DNA from: Streptomyces diastatochromogenes
GTDB lineage: Bacteria > Actinomycetota > Actinomycetes > Streptomycetales > Streptomycetaceae
Direction of reading: 5' to 3'
DNA: 64,000 bases
Assembly (NCBI RefSeq): GCF_002242805.1
Contig: NZ_MCGQ01000007.1
Span: forward strand, 1 to 64,000
The position numbers were made by a program, and so were the translations under genes. Of the stretch, positions 24,862-32,984 are shown one piece after another. The notes under the pieces were generated by a model. That model was not told where the DNA came from, did not search any database, and worked only from the letters and a program-made list of their open reading frames with translations. Every line of letters starts with the position of its first letter. Within the stretch, counting starts at the first letter, position 1.

Positions 24862-25620
24862 CTAGCGGGCTGCCTCCTTGGAGACCAGGGCTACCGCTTC
24901 CTCCACCTCGTCCGTCACGTGGAACAGGAGCAGGTCCTTCTCGGAGGCCTTGCCCTGGGCCACCAGCGTGTTCTGCAGCCAGGTCACCAGGCCGCCCCAG
25001 TACTCGCTGCCGAAGAGGACGATCGGGAAGCGGGTGACCTTCTGGGTCTGGACGAGGGTGAGGGCCTCGAAGAGTTCGTCGAGGGTGCCGAGGCCGCCCG
25101 GGAGGACGACGAAACCCTGCGCGTACTTGACGAACATCATCTTGCGGACGAAGAAGTACCGGAAGTTGAGGCCGATGTCGACGTACGGGTTCAGTCCCTG
25201 CTCGAAGGGCAGCTCGATGCCGAGGCCCACCGAGATGCCACCCGCCTCCAGCGCACCCTTGTTGGCCGCCTCCATCGCGCCGGGCCCGCCGCCCGTGATG
25301 ACGGCCCAGCCGGCCTCGACCAGCCCTCGGCCCAGCCGCACCCCCGCGTCGTACTCGGACGAGTCCACCGGCGTACGCGCGGAGCCGAACACGCTGATGG
25401 CGGGGGGAAGTTCGGCCAGTGTGCCGAAGCCCTCGATGAATTCCGACTGGATCCGCAGGACCCGCCAGGGGTCGGTGTGGACCCAGTCGGAGGGCCCACC
25501 CGCGTCCAGCAGCCGCTGGTCGGTCGTACTGGCGGTGACCTGGCTGCGCCGTCGGAGGACCGGGCCGAGCCGCTGCTCGTCCGGCGGCTGCTTCTTCCCC
25601 TCGGGGTTTCCGGTAGCCAT
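24862..25620 (-). CDS. LOG-family protein (TIGR00730 Rossmann fold)
   Basis: 252 residues. GGGPGAMEAANKGA and PGGLGTLDELFE are the two motifs of LOG phosphoribohydrolases that release free cytokinin-like bases from nucleoside 5'-monophosphates. The family is often mislabelled lysine decarboxylase. An N-terminal 60-residue extension (PEGKKQPPDEQRLG) precedes the fold. The ATG at 25620 has GGAGGGAGCG upstream; a longer open frame to 26364 is only antisense shadow of dapE. Rv1205 is the relative I recall. Confidence 0.9.
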   Translation of the reverse strand: MATGNPEGKKQPPDEQRLGPVLRRRSQVTASTTDQRLLDAGGPSDWVHTDPWRVLRIQSEFIEGFGTLAELPPAISVFGSARTPVDSSEYDAGVRLGRGLVEAGWAVITGGGPGAMEAANKGALEAGGISVGLGIELPFEQGLNPYVDIGLNFRYFFVRKMMFVKYAQGFVVLPGGLGTLDELFEALTLVQTQKVTRFPIVLFGSEYWGGLVTWLQNTLVAQGKASEKDLLLFHVTDEVEEAVALVSKEAAR

Positions 25621-25724
25621 GTGCGCTCCCTCCGCTTGCCGGTAGTTCGATCTCAGAGTAGATCTACGCGGGTTACGGAGGGGGGACGTATGCGTGTCCG
25701 CCATGAAGCGGCGTACGGGAACCT

Positions 25725-26804
25725 TTACGCCGTGAGCCAGCTGCGCAGCCGCTCCTCGCCCGCCAGGATCTTGGCCACCTCGACCCGCTCGTCGCGCTTG
25801 TGCGCCAAGTGCGGGTTGCCGGGACCGTAGTTGACGGCCGGGACGCCGAGCGCGGAGAAACGGGACACGTCCGTCCATCCGTACTTGGGCTGCGGGGTGC
25901 CGCCCACCGCCTCGATGAAGGCGGCGGCGGCCGGGTGGGAGAGGCCGGGCAGCGCGCCGGGGCTGTGGTCGTCGACCACGAACTCCTCCACGCCGCAGTC
26001 CGCGAACACCTCGCGGACGTGCGCGATCGCCTCCTCCTCGGTGCGGTCGGGGGCGTACCGGAAGTTGACGCTCACCACGCACTCGTCCGGGATGACGTTG
26101 CCCGCGACACCGCCGGTGACGCGGACCGCGTTCAGGCCCTCGCGGTACTCCAGGCCGTCGATGAGCGGGTAGCGGGGCTGGTAGGAGGCCAGCTTGGCCA
26201 GGATGGGGGCCGCGGCGTGGATGGCGTTGGAGCCCATCCAGCTGCGCGCCGAGTGGGCCCGCTCGCCGGTGGTCTTCAGCAGGACCCGCAGCGTGCCCTG
26301 GCAGCCGCCCTCGACCTGGCCGTCGGAGGGCTCCAGCAGCACCGCGAAGTCGCCCCGCAGCCACTCCGGGTGGGCCTCGGCGACGTGCTTGAGGCCGTTG
26401 CGTTCGGCGGCGACCTCCTCGTTGTCGTAGAACACGAAGGTCAGGTCGCGGTTGGGCGCGGGGACCGTGGCCGCGATGCGCAGCTGCACCGCCACGCCGG
26501 ACTTCATGTCGCAGGTGCCGCAGCCCCAGAGGACGCCGTCCTCGTCCAGCCGGGACGGGACGTTGTCCGCGATCGGCACGGTGTCGATGTGGCCGGCCAG
26601 GATGACCCGCTCCGCGCGGCCCAGGTTCGTCCGGGCGATCACGTTGTTGCCGTACCGGTCCACGGTGAGGTGCGGCAGCGCGCGCAGGACGGTCTCGATG
26701 GCGTCCGCGAGGGGCTTCTCGGTGCCGCTCTCGGAGGGGAAGTCCACGAGTTGCGCGGTGAGCGCGGCGGCATCCAGCGTGAGGTCAAGCGAGGTGTCGG
26801 CCAT
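25725..26804 (-). CDS. dapE: Succinyl-diaminopimelate desuccinylase
   Basis: 359 residues of the M20 peptidase fold. GHIDTVP near residue 72 gives the first zinc His. The bridging Asp is in GCGTCDMKSG near 100, and the catalytic and second zinc acids are in FYDNEEVAAE near 128. A dimerisation lid occupies about 170-285. It removes succinate from N-succinyl-LL-diaminopimelate in lysine and peptidoglycan synthesis. Its partner aminotransferase lies 2 kb upstream on the same strand, past two plus-strand genes. Confidence 0.9.
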   Translation of the reverse strand: MADTSLDLTLDAAALTAQLVDFPSESGTEKPLADAIETVLRALPHLTVDRYGNNVIARTNLGRAERVILAGHIDTVPIADNVPSRLDEDGVLWGCGTCDMKSGVAVQLRIAATVPAPNRDLTFVFYDNEEVAAERNGLKHVAEAHPEWLRGDFAVLLEPSDGQVEGGCQGTLRVLLKTTGERAHSARSWMGSNAIHAAAPILAKLASYQPRYPLIDGLEYREGLNAVRVTGGVAGNVIPDECVVSVNFRYAPDRTEEEAIAHVREVFADCGVEEFVVDDHSPGALPGLSHPAAAAFIEAVGGTPQPKYGWTDVSRFSALGVPAVNYGPGNPHLAHKRDERVEVAKILAGEERLRSWLTA

Positions 26805-26901
26805 GGCCTCGACCCTAGCGCGCCCTCACGCGCGGTCCCGTGAGCGCTGCGCTCGGTGGACCCGGGGTGAGGGCCGGGGAGGGCTCCAGTACCTTGTACG
26901 C

Positions 26902-27894
26902 GTGCCAGAGCCGTCCCCCACTCGTCCCAAGCGCCGCGGCCGCCTCCTCCGTATCGGTGCGGCCCTGTTGGTCCTGTGCGGCGTCGCCGCCTATCTCGTG
27001 GTGCAGTACGTCACCGGAGGCGGTGGTGCGAGAGGCTGCAAGGTGGTCTCCGCCACGGGTGACGGGGTGTCGTACGAGTTCACGCCCGAGCAGGCGGTGA
27101 ACGCGGCGACGATCGCCGCCGTCGGCACCGGGCGGGGCATGCCCGAGCGGGCGGTGACCATCGCGCTGGCGACCGCCATCCAGGAGTCGGGGCTGCGCAA
27201 CATCCAGCACGGCGACCGGGATTCCCTGGGCCTGTTCCAGCAGCGGCCCTCGCAGGGCTGGGGTACCGACCAGCAGGTCATGGACCCGGCGTACGCGGCG
27301 GGCATCTTCTACGCGCACCTGGCCAGGGTGCCGAACTACACCGACCTGCCGCTGACGGTGGCCGCGCAGCGGGTGCAGCGCAGCGGCTATCCGGAGGCGT
27401 ACGCCAAGCACGAGCCGGACGCCACGCTGCTGGCGGCCGCGCTGACCGGGCAGGCGGCGGCCACGCTGACCTGCGACGGGCGTCCGGAGCCCACCGCCGA
27501 GGCGACCGGGCCGGACGCGGTACGGGCCGCGCTGGTGCGGGACTTCGGGCGGGACGCGCTGCAGGAGACCGGGGCGGTGGTGGGCGGTACGGAGGTTCCG
27601 TCGCCGTCGCCGTCCCCGAGTGTGACCGCGACGGCGCACGGGCGGACCGTGACCGTGCCGGTGCCCGAGGGCCGCAGGACGGACGCCATCGGGCGCGACG
27701 AGCGGGAGCGGGGCTGGCAGCTGGCGCACTGGGCCGTGGCCAACTCCTCGCAGTTGCACATCCAGCGGGTGGCGTACGCGGGGCGGGAGTGGACCGCGGG
27801 GAGCGACGGCGGCGACTGGCGCACGACCGGCACGCAGGGGGCCGCGGGGGCGGAGAAGGCCGCGGGGGCGGTCCGGATCGTCACCGGACAGTAG
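26902..27894 (+). CDS. Membrane-anchored lysozyme-like (transglycosylase fold) protein
   Basis: 330 residues from GTG 26902. A basic stretch (RPKRRGRLL) and one membrane helix (IGAALLVLCGVAAYLVVQYV) place the rest outside the cell. Residues 50-175 carry ALATAIQESGLRNI and DSLGLFQQRPSQGWGT, resembling a lysozyme/SLT-like fold with the Glu of QESG as possible catalytic acid. Database relatives are often called heavy-metal transporter, which nothing here supports. The C-terminal 120 residues are Thr/Pro/Ala-rich, ending in a small domain (LAHWAVANSSQLHIQRVAYAGREW). Role probably cell wall. Confidence 0.72.
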   Translation: MPEPSPTRPKRRGRLLRIGAALLVLCGVAAYLVVQYVTGGGGARGCKVVSATGDGVSYEFTPEQAVNAATIAAVGTGRGMPERAVTIALATAIQESGLRNIQHGDRDSLGLFQQRPSQGWGTDQQVMDPAYAAGIFYAHLARVPNYTDLPLTVAAQRVQRSGYPEAYAKHEPDATLLAAALTGQAAATLTCDGRPEPTAEATGPDAVRAALVRDFGRDALQETGAVVGGTEVPSPSPSPSVTATAHGRTVTVPVPEGRRTDAIGRDERERGWQLAHWAVANSSQLHIQRVAYAGREWTAGSDGGDWRTTGTQGAAGAEKAAGAVRIVTGQ

Positions 27895-28047
27895 TGCGGG
27901 GGCTCACTCGGCCGGGTTGTGCGGCTTCGGGGTGGGCGCGATTTCCTGTGAACGGCGGCCTGTTTTCCGGATCCCTTGGAAATCAAGGGCTGTAAGGATT
28001 CTGCGAGGCTACACGGCGGCGTTCTTTGCCCGTTTTTATCCACAAAC

Positions 28048-28066
28048 GATAATGCGATGCGTTATC
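28048..28066. promoter_or_regulatory. Inverted repeat upstream of the small secreted protein gene
   Basis: GATAA (28048-28052) and TTATC (28062-28066) separated by 9 bases, in an A/T-rich island within the 276-bp gap 27895-28170. Possible operator or promoter element of the gene at 28171. Confidence 0.3.
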
Positions 28067-28170
28067 CATTCTTTACCTTTGGCGTCCGCAACCTTCGTCG
28101 GCTTCGAGCGGTAGTCACGGCGTCCGACTCAGGACACATTCACCGTTCTCCACCCGTCGAATGGAGCATC

Positions 28171-28623
28171 ATGTCCCTCCCCCTGACCCGCCGGATCGCT
28201 CGTGCCGCGCTGCTCGTCGCAGCGGGAGCGGCCGCCGGGGTCGGTGCGGCCGGCTCTGCCGGCGCGGCCACGAACCTGCCGGCTGCCACCCCGAACCTCG
28301 GTGGTCTGACCGCCCTGGACGCGGCGAGCGCCGGCACCACCGTCGACGGTGCGACGCAGCACGTCACCGGTCTCGCGGGTGACACGGGCAGCAGCGCGGT
28401 CAAGCAGGCGGCGCACACCGCGGGCAAGACCGGCGGCGGTGCCGTGAAGAAGACGACGCCCGAGGTGCAGAAGGCCGCGGGGGACGCGGCCGGGACCGCG
28501 GGGGGTGCCCTCGGGGACACCGCGTCCAGCGTGACGAAGGGTGGGCTGCCGACGTCGTCTCTCACCCAGGGTGGGCTGCCGACGTCGTCCCTGCCGACGA
28601 AGGGTCTGCCGCTGGGCGGCTGA
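28171..28623 (+). CDS. Small secreted Ala/Gly/Thr-rich protein
   Basis: 150 residues. Signal peptide: MSLPLTRRIARAALLVAAGA, ending at an AGAA cleavage site near residue 32. The mature protein is low-complexity (GKTGGGAVKKT, DAAGTAGGALGDTASS) with no Cys, and ends in two copies of GGLPTSSL plus GLPLGG, encoded by a 21-bp direct repeat. GGAG precedes the ATG. Relatives are sometimes labelled ATP-binding protein, but no Walker motif exists. Probably exported and amphipathic; function unknown. A classical terminator follows. Confidence 0.75.
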   Translation: MSLPLTRRIARAALLVAAGAAAGVGAAGSAGAATNLPAATPNLGGLTALDAASAGTTVDGATQHVTGLAGDTGSSAVKQAAHTAGKTGGGAVKKTTPEVQKAAGDAAGTAGGALGDTASSVTKGGLPTSSLTQGGLPTSSLPTKGLPLGG

Positions 28624-28639
28624 GCGCCTGGCTGTGACG

Positions 28640-28679
28640 GCCGACGGGGTCCAGGAGTTCCTGGGCCCCGTCGGCTTTT
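28640..28679 (+). terminator. Rho-independent terminator with U-tract
   Basis: Stem GCCGACGGGG (28640-28649) / CCCCGTCGGC (28666-28675), continued inward by CCAGGA/TCCTGG across a T/G pair, followed by TTTT. The only clear U-tailed terminator noticed in the window. Confidence 0.9.
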
Positions 28680-28716
28680 GCGTACCTACATCGGTAGGGG
28701 CCGCCCACGGCGGTAG

Positions 28717-29814
28717 CTACGCCGTCAGGCGGGCTACCGCTGCTCGGACCCTTTCGTCCGTTGCCGTGAGGGCCACGCGTACGAACTTCTCGCCCGCCTC
28801 GCCGTAGAAGTCGCCCGGTGCCACCAGGATGCCGAGGTCGGCCAGGTGGGCCACCGTTTCCCAGCAGGACTCGTCGCGCGTCGCCCACAGGTAGAGGCTG
28901 GCCTCGCTGTGTTCGATGCGGAAGCCGTGGTGCAGGAGCGCTTCGCGCAGGAGGGTGCGGCGGGCCGCGTAGCGCTCGCGCTGGACGCGGACGTGCTCGT
29001 CGTCGCCCAGGGCCGCCACCACCGCCGCCTGCGTCGGCGCCGAGGTCATCATGCCGCCGTGCTTGCGGATCTCCAGGAGGGGCCCCAGGACCGCCGGGTC
29101 GCCGGCCACGAAGGCGGCGCGATAGCCGGCCAGGTTGGAGCGCTTGGAGAGGGAGTGGACGGCGAGGATGCCGTCGTAGGAGCCGCCGTTGACGTCGGGG
29201 TGCAGGACCGAGACCGGGTCGGCCTCCCAGCCCAGCTCCAGATAGCACTCGTCGGAGACGAGCAGGACGCCGTGCTCGCGGGCCCAGGCGACGATGCCGG
29301 TCAGCTCGTCCTTGGAGAGGACCTTGCCGGTGGGGTTGGACGGCGAGTTCAGCCAGAGGAGCTTCAGGTTCGCCGGGTCCAGGTCGCGCGGGTCGTCGTA
29401 GACCTCGTAGTCCGCGCGGGCCAGGCGGGCGCCGACCTCGTACGTCGGGTACGCCAGGCGCGGGTAGGCCACCTTGTCGCCGGGGCCGAGGCCCAGCTGG
29501 GTCGGCAGCCAGGCGACCAGCTCCTTGGAGCCGACGATCGGCAGGACGTGGCGGTGGGTGACCTCGCGGGCGCCCAGGCGGCGCTCCAGCCAGCCGGTGA
29601 TCGCGTCACGCAGCGCGGGGGTGCCCCAGACCGTCGGGTAGCCCGGCGAGTCGGCAGCGTCGACCAGGGCCTTCTGGATCAGTTCGGGGACCGGGTCGAC
29701 CGGGGTCCCGACGGACAGGTCGACGATGCCGTCCGGGTGCGCGGCGGCCGTCTTCTTGTACGGCTCCAGCTTGTCCCAGGGAAAGACCGGAAGGCGGTCG
29801 GAGACTGCGGACAC
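28717..29814 (-). CDS. dapC: N-succinyldiaminopimelate aminotransferase (DapC-type)
   Basis: 365 residues, class I/II PLP fold. Key blocks: DLSVGTPVDPVPE, SPGYPTVWGTPALRDAI, LWLNSPSNPTGKVL, SDECYLELGW and the Schiff-base lysine in HSLSKRSNLAGYR near residue 225. The GTG at 29814 (VSAVSDRLPVFPWDKL) matches the usual N-terminus; the frame to 29844 adds only basic residues. It probably catalyses the succinylated aminotransferase step before DapE. A position next to fdxA and near dapE is conserved in actinobacteria. Confidence 0.9.
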   Translation of the reverse strand: MSAVSDRLPVFPWDKLEPYKKTAAAHPDGIVDLSVGTPVDPVPELIQKALVDAADSPGYPTVWGTPALRDAITGWLERRLGAREVTHRHVLPIVGSKELVAWLPTQLGLGPGDKVAYPRLAYPTYEVGARLARADYEVYDDPRDLDPANLKLLWLNSPSNPTGKVLSKDELTGIVAWAREHGVLLVSDECYLELGWEADPVSVLHPDVNGGSYDGILAVHSLSKRSNLAGYRAAFVAGDPAVLGPLLEIRKHGGMMTSAPTQAAVVAALGDDEHVRVQRERYAARRTLLREALLHHGFRIEHSEASLYLWATRDESCWETVAHLADLGILVAPGDFYGEAGEKFVRVALTATDERVRAAVARLTA

Positions 29815-29845
29815 GGGTCTTGCTCGCTTTCGTCGGTACGGCAAA

Positions 29846-29901
29846 CGCCTCGGTCCCGTACGGCGGTGATCAAGGCGATCGGGCCGTACGGGACCGAGGC
29901 G
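29846..29901. terminator. Perfect 19-bp inverted repeat between fdxA and dapC
   Basis: Arms 29846-29864 (CGCCTCGGTCCCGTACGGC) and 29883-29901 are exact reverse complements around an 18-base spacer. It lies 38 bases past the fdxA stop and 32 bases before the dapC GTG on the minus strand. It can end the fdxA message, or act as an attenuator or operator ahead of dapC. Confidence 0.8.
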
Positions 29902-29938
29902 GCGCGGCTACGGGGCCGCTGGGCCGCTCAAACGGTCA

Positions 29939-30256
29939 CTAGGCCTGCGGCGGCAGCGCGGCGATGAAGGGGTGGTCCCGCTCGATCAGCCCCAGCTTGC
30001 TGGCACCGCCAGGAGAGCCCAGCTCGTCGAAGAACTCGACGTTCGCCTTGTAGTAGTCCTTCCACTCCTCCGGAGTGTCGTCCTCGTAGAAGATCGCCTC
30101 GACCGGGCAGACCGGCTCACAGGCACCACAGTCGACGCATTCGTCCGGGTGGATGTACAAGGACCTGGAGCCCTCGTAGATGCAGTCGACCGGGCACTCC
30201 TCGATGCACGCCTTGTCCTTCACGTCGACACAAGGCTGCGCAATGACGTAGGTCAC
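29939..30256 (-). CDS. fdxA: Seven-iron ferredoxin
   Basis: 105 residues. MTYVIAQPCVDVKDKACIEECP and DECVDCGACEPVCP give the cysteines of a [3Fe-4S]/[4Fe-4S] ferredoxin (the first cluster set lacks one canonical Cys, as in 7Fe types). A C-terminal extension (EFFDELGSPGGASKLG) is usual for the FdxA/FdxC family. It is a soluble electron carrier; the partner enzyme is not encoded here. Cotranscription with dapC is likely but interrupted by a strong hairpin. Confidence 0.92.
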   Translation of the reverse strand: MTYVIAQPCVDVKDKACIEECPVDCIYEGSRSLYIHPDECVDCGACEPVCPVEAIFYEDDTPEEWKDYYKANVEFFDELGSPGGASKLGLIERDHPFIAALPPQA

Positions 30257-30397
30257 GCTGTCGTTCCTCCTCGATAGGGCGCTGGCGGGCCTCCATAGGC
30301 TCCGCCGCCTGGGCGCGCGGGAGCGCGGCGTCGTCGATGCCCGCCTCTAGTATCTCCGTTCCGGGGCATGATCCATACAGGAGGGGTGAACTGACCA

Positions 30398-31450
30398 GTG
30401 GAAATCTCGGCGAAAGGACGCCTCGAGGTCCGTATCACCGCTGCTGACGTGGGCAAACGGGTCTCCGTGCGGCGCTTGAGCGAACCTGGGGTGACGGAGG
30501 AGAAGTTCACCGACACGGTGGGTGTTCTCACATCATGGGACAACGGCGTGCTCATGATCACACGGCGGGACGGGCAGAGTGTCCGGATCCCGGAGTCCGT
30601 GCTGGTCGCGGGCAAGGTGGTGCCGGCCGCACCGGCGCGTCGCCGGGGTCCGGCCGCGAGCTACCCGGAGCTGGCGCGCATCACCGCGCGCGCGTGGCGG
30701 CCGGTGGAGAGCGAGCGGCTCGGCGAGTGGGAGCTGCGCGCGGCCGGCGGGTTCACGCGGCGCGCCAACAGTGTGCTGCCGCTCGGTGATCCGGGGCTCG
30801 GCCTCGACGCGGCTCTGGAGGCCGTACGGCGCTGGTACGGCGAGCGCGGCCTGCCCGCGTACGTCCAGACGGCGACCGGCGCCGAGGGCACGCAGGAGCT
30901 GCTCGGCGCGGAGCTGGAGCGGCGCGGCTGGGTGCGGGAGGTGACCGCCGAGCTGTGGATCGGGGCGCTGGCGCCGGTCGCGGACCGGGCCGAGGGCGCC
31001 GGGGTGGTGCTGTCCCGGGAGGCGGACGAGGCGTGGCTCTCCCGGTACCAGCGCAAGGGGATGACCGAGGTGGCTCTGCGGGTGCTGGGCAGCGGCCCGT
31101 CGGTGTGGTTCGCGACGGTGCCCGGTGCGCCCGGGGAGCCGCCTGCGGCGATCGGGCGGTGCGTGGTGGACGGGCGCTGGGCCGGTTTCGCCGCCGTCGA
31201 GGTCGATCCCGCCCGGCGCCGGCAGGGTCTGGCCACCGAGGTGATGGCCGCGCTGGCCCGCCGCGCCCTGGACGAGGGCGCCTCGGCGGCCTGGCTCCAG
31301 GTGGAGGACGACAACGAGGCCGCCCGCGCCCTGTACGCCGACCTCGGCTTCGCCCCGCACCACGCGTACCACCACTACCGGGCACCGGAGGAGAGCGGCG
31401 ACGAGCACCAGGACCCGGCGCCCGGGAACACCCGCGCCGGACGGTCGTAG
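30398..31450 (+). CDS. GNAT acetyltransferase with N-terminal SH3-like domain
   Basis: 350 residues from GTG 30398, 11 bases after GGAGGGG. Residues 1-80 (VGKRVSVRRLSEPG, TDTVGVLTSWDNGVLMITRRDG) form a small SH3/Tudor-like barrel. Residues 90-340 are two GNAT-like halves. The second has the acetyl-CoA loop VDPARRRQGLATEVMAAL and NEAARALYADLGF. The same two-part layout is the family I recall for Rv0428c-type acetyltransferases. Substrate unknown. The next gene starts 8 bp downstream, so they form an operon. Confidence 0.85.
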   Translation: MEISAKGRLEVRITAADVGKRVSVRRLSEPGVTEEKFTDTVGVLTSWDNGVLMITRRDGQSVRIPESVLVAGKVVPAAPARRRGPAASYPELARITARAWRPVESERLGEWELRAAGGFTRRANSVLPLGDPGLGLDAALEAVRRWYGERGLPAYVQTATGAEGTQELLGAELERRGWVREVTAELWIGALAPVADRAEGAGVVLSREADEAWLSRYQRKGMTEVALRVLGSGPSVWFATVPGAPGEPPAAIGRCVVDGRWAGFAAVEVDPARRRQGLATEVMAALARRALDEGASAAWLQVEDDNEAARALYADLGFAPHHAYHHYRAPEESGDEHQDPAPGNTRAGRS

Positions 31451-31458
31451 GGATCGCC

Positions 31459-32346
31459 GTGGACGGGCATGAGCCAGGCATGCGGCATCCTCACCTTCCG
31501 CCTCCGTATCCGCCCCCGCCGGAGCGGTCCGCCGAGGTGCGGCGGCGGTTCGGGGAGGAGGCGCGGTCGGAGCGGCCGGATCTGTCGGCGCTGTGCCTGC
31601 TGATGGGTGCCGAGGCGGACGGGGCGCTGGACGAGGCCGGTATGGACGCGGCCCAGCTGGAGCTGGACCGGCTGGCCGGGCTGCTGCCGTACCGTCCGGG
31701 CGGGCCGCGGGCGTGGGCGCAGGCGCTGGCCCGGCTGCTGGGTGAGCGCTACGAGTTCCACGGGACCCCGTCCGACTACCAGCGACTGGAGTCCTCGCTG
31801 CTGCACGAGGTGCTGCGGCGCCGGCGCGGGCTGCCGATCCTGCTGTCGGTGGTGTGGCTGGAGGTGGCGAGAAGGGCGGGCGCCCCGGTGTACGGGGTCG
31901 CGCTGCCCGGGCACTTCGTGGTCGGGTTCGGGGCGGCCGAGGAGCAGGTGCTGGCCGATCCGTTCGACGGCGGGAAGGTGCTGACCGGGGCGGATGCCGA
32001 GCTGCTGGTGGCGGGGGCCACGGGGGCGCCGCTGCAGCCGTCGATGCTGGTGCCCGCGACGCCTCTGGAGGTCGTGCAGCGGATCCTGAACAACGTACGG
32101 GCGTGGGCCTCGGTCCGGCCCGAGCGGTCGGATGTCGCGCTGCGGGCCGTGGAGTTGAGCCTGCTGCTGCCCTCGCATCCGGCTCGGTTGCGCTACGAGC
32201 GGGGTCAGCTGCTGGTGCAGCGGGGCGAGTTCGTGGCGGGGGCCGAGGAGCTGGACGCGTACGCCCACCTGATCGAGGTCGTCGACGAGTCGGTCGCCCG
32301 GCGGGCCCGGCAGCAGGCCCACACGGCCCGGGCGATGCTCAACTGA
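31459..32346 (+). CDS. SirB1-type transglutaminase-like/TPR protein
   Basis: 295 residues from GTG 31459 (ATG 31480 also in frame). Residues about 100-190 are the transglutaminase-like SirB1 domain (RRRGLPILLSVVWLEVARRAG, GVALPGHFVVGF). The usual catalytic Cys is absent at the expected SxxC position (it reads LLSVVW), so it is probably non-catalytic as in most SirB1 relatives. A C-terminal helical TPR-like region (RYERGQLLVQRGEFVAGAEELDAY) follows. It follows the GNAT gene by 8 bp. Function unknown. Confidence 0.82.
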   Translation: MDGHEPGMRHPHLPPPYPPPPERSAEVRRRFGEEARSERPDLSALCLLMGAEADGALDEAGMDAAQLELDRLAGLLPYRPGGPRAWAQALARLLGERYEFHGTPSDYQRLESSLLHEVLRRRRGLPILLSVVWLEVARRAGAPVYGVALPGHFVVGFGAAEEQVLADPFDGGKVLTGADAELLVAGATGAPLQPSMLVPATPLEVVQRILNNVRAWASVRPERSDVALRAVELSLLLPSHPARLRYERGQLLVQRGEFVAGAEELDAYAHLIEVVDESVARRARQQAHTARAMLN

Positions 32347-32369
32347 GCCCCAGGGCCCGTCGGACAGGC

Positions 32370-32984
32370 CTAGAGCCAGCCCTTCTCCCGGGCGATCCGC
32401 ACCGCCTCCGCCCGGTTGCGTACCGCGAGCTTCTGGATGGCCGTGGAGAGGTAGTTGCGGACCGTGCCCTGGGAGAGGTGGAGGGCCTTGGCCAGCTCGG
32501 CGTTGGTGGAGCCGTCGGCCGCGGCGCGCAGCACCTCGCGTTCCCGGTCGGTGAGGGGGTTGGCGCCCTCGGCCAGGGCGGCCGCGGCCAGGGTGGGGTC
32601 GATGACCCGCTCCCCGGACAGCACCTTGCGGACCGCGGCGGCGAGTTGGGCGGCCGGTGCGTCCTTGACGAGGAACGCGTCGGCGCCCGCCTCCATGGCG
32701 CTGCGCAGATAGCCGGGGCGGCCGAAGGTGGTGAGGACGACGAGCTTGACCGCGGGGTACTCCCGGTGCACCCGGGCCGCGGCCTCGATGCCGGTGCAGC
32801 CGGGCATCTCGATGTCGAGCAGCGCCACGTCGACACCGTGTGCGCCGACGGCCGCCAGCACCTCGTCCCCACGCGCGACCTGGGCGACGACCTCGATGTC
32901 GTCCTCCAGGCCGAGAAGTGCGGCCAGTGCCTCGCGGACCATCGACTGGTCCTCGGCCAGCAGGACCTTGATCGTGCTCGTCAT
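32370..32984 (-). CDS. NarL/DesR-family response regulator
   Basis: 204 residues. The receiver domain has the acidic pocket EDQ near residue 11, the phospho-acceptor Asp in VALLDIEMPG near 54 and Lys in FLVKDAP near 104. A LuxR-type helix-turn-helix lies near 150-195 (PLTDREREVLRAAADGSTNAELAKALHLSQGTVRNYLS). Its ATG overlaps the kinase stop (ATGA). It likely controls the upstream ABC exporter operon. Confidence 0.93.
   Translation of the reverse strand: MTSTIKVLLAEDQSMVREALAALLGLEDDIEVVAQVARGDEVLAAVGAHGVDVALLDIEMPGCTGIEAAARVHREYPAVKLVVLTTFGRPGYLRSAMEAGADAFLVKDAPAAQLAAAVRKVLSGERVIDPTLAAAALAEGANPLTDREREVLRAAADGSTNAELAKALHLSQGTVRNYLSTAIQKLAVRNRAEAVRIAREKGWL

Noticed and set aside
24862..25620. 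Lysine decarboxylase
   Set aside because: PGGxGTxxE and GGGPG motifs identify the LOG phosphoribohydrolase family, not a PLP decarboxylase.
24862..26364. 500-residue ORF covering LOG and extending upstream
   Set aside because: The extension is the antisense shadow of dapE, with Arg/Pro-rich non-coding composition; the ATG at 25620 has a strong SD and the family N-terminus.
26902..27894. Heavy-metal transporter
   Set aside because: Only one membrane helix and no metal motif; the extracellular domain looks lysozyme-like.
28171..28623. ATP-binding protein
   Set aside because: No Walker motif; the protein is a short secreted low-complexity chain.
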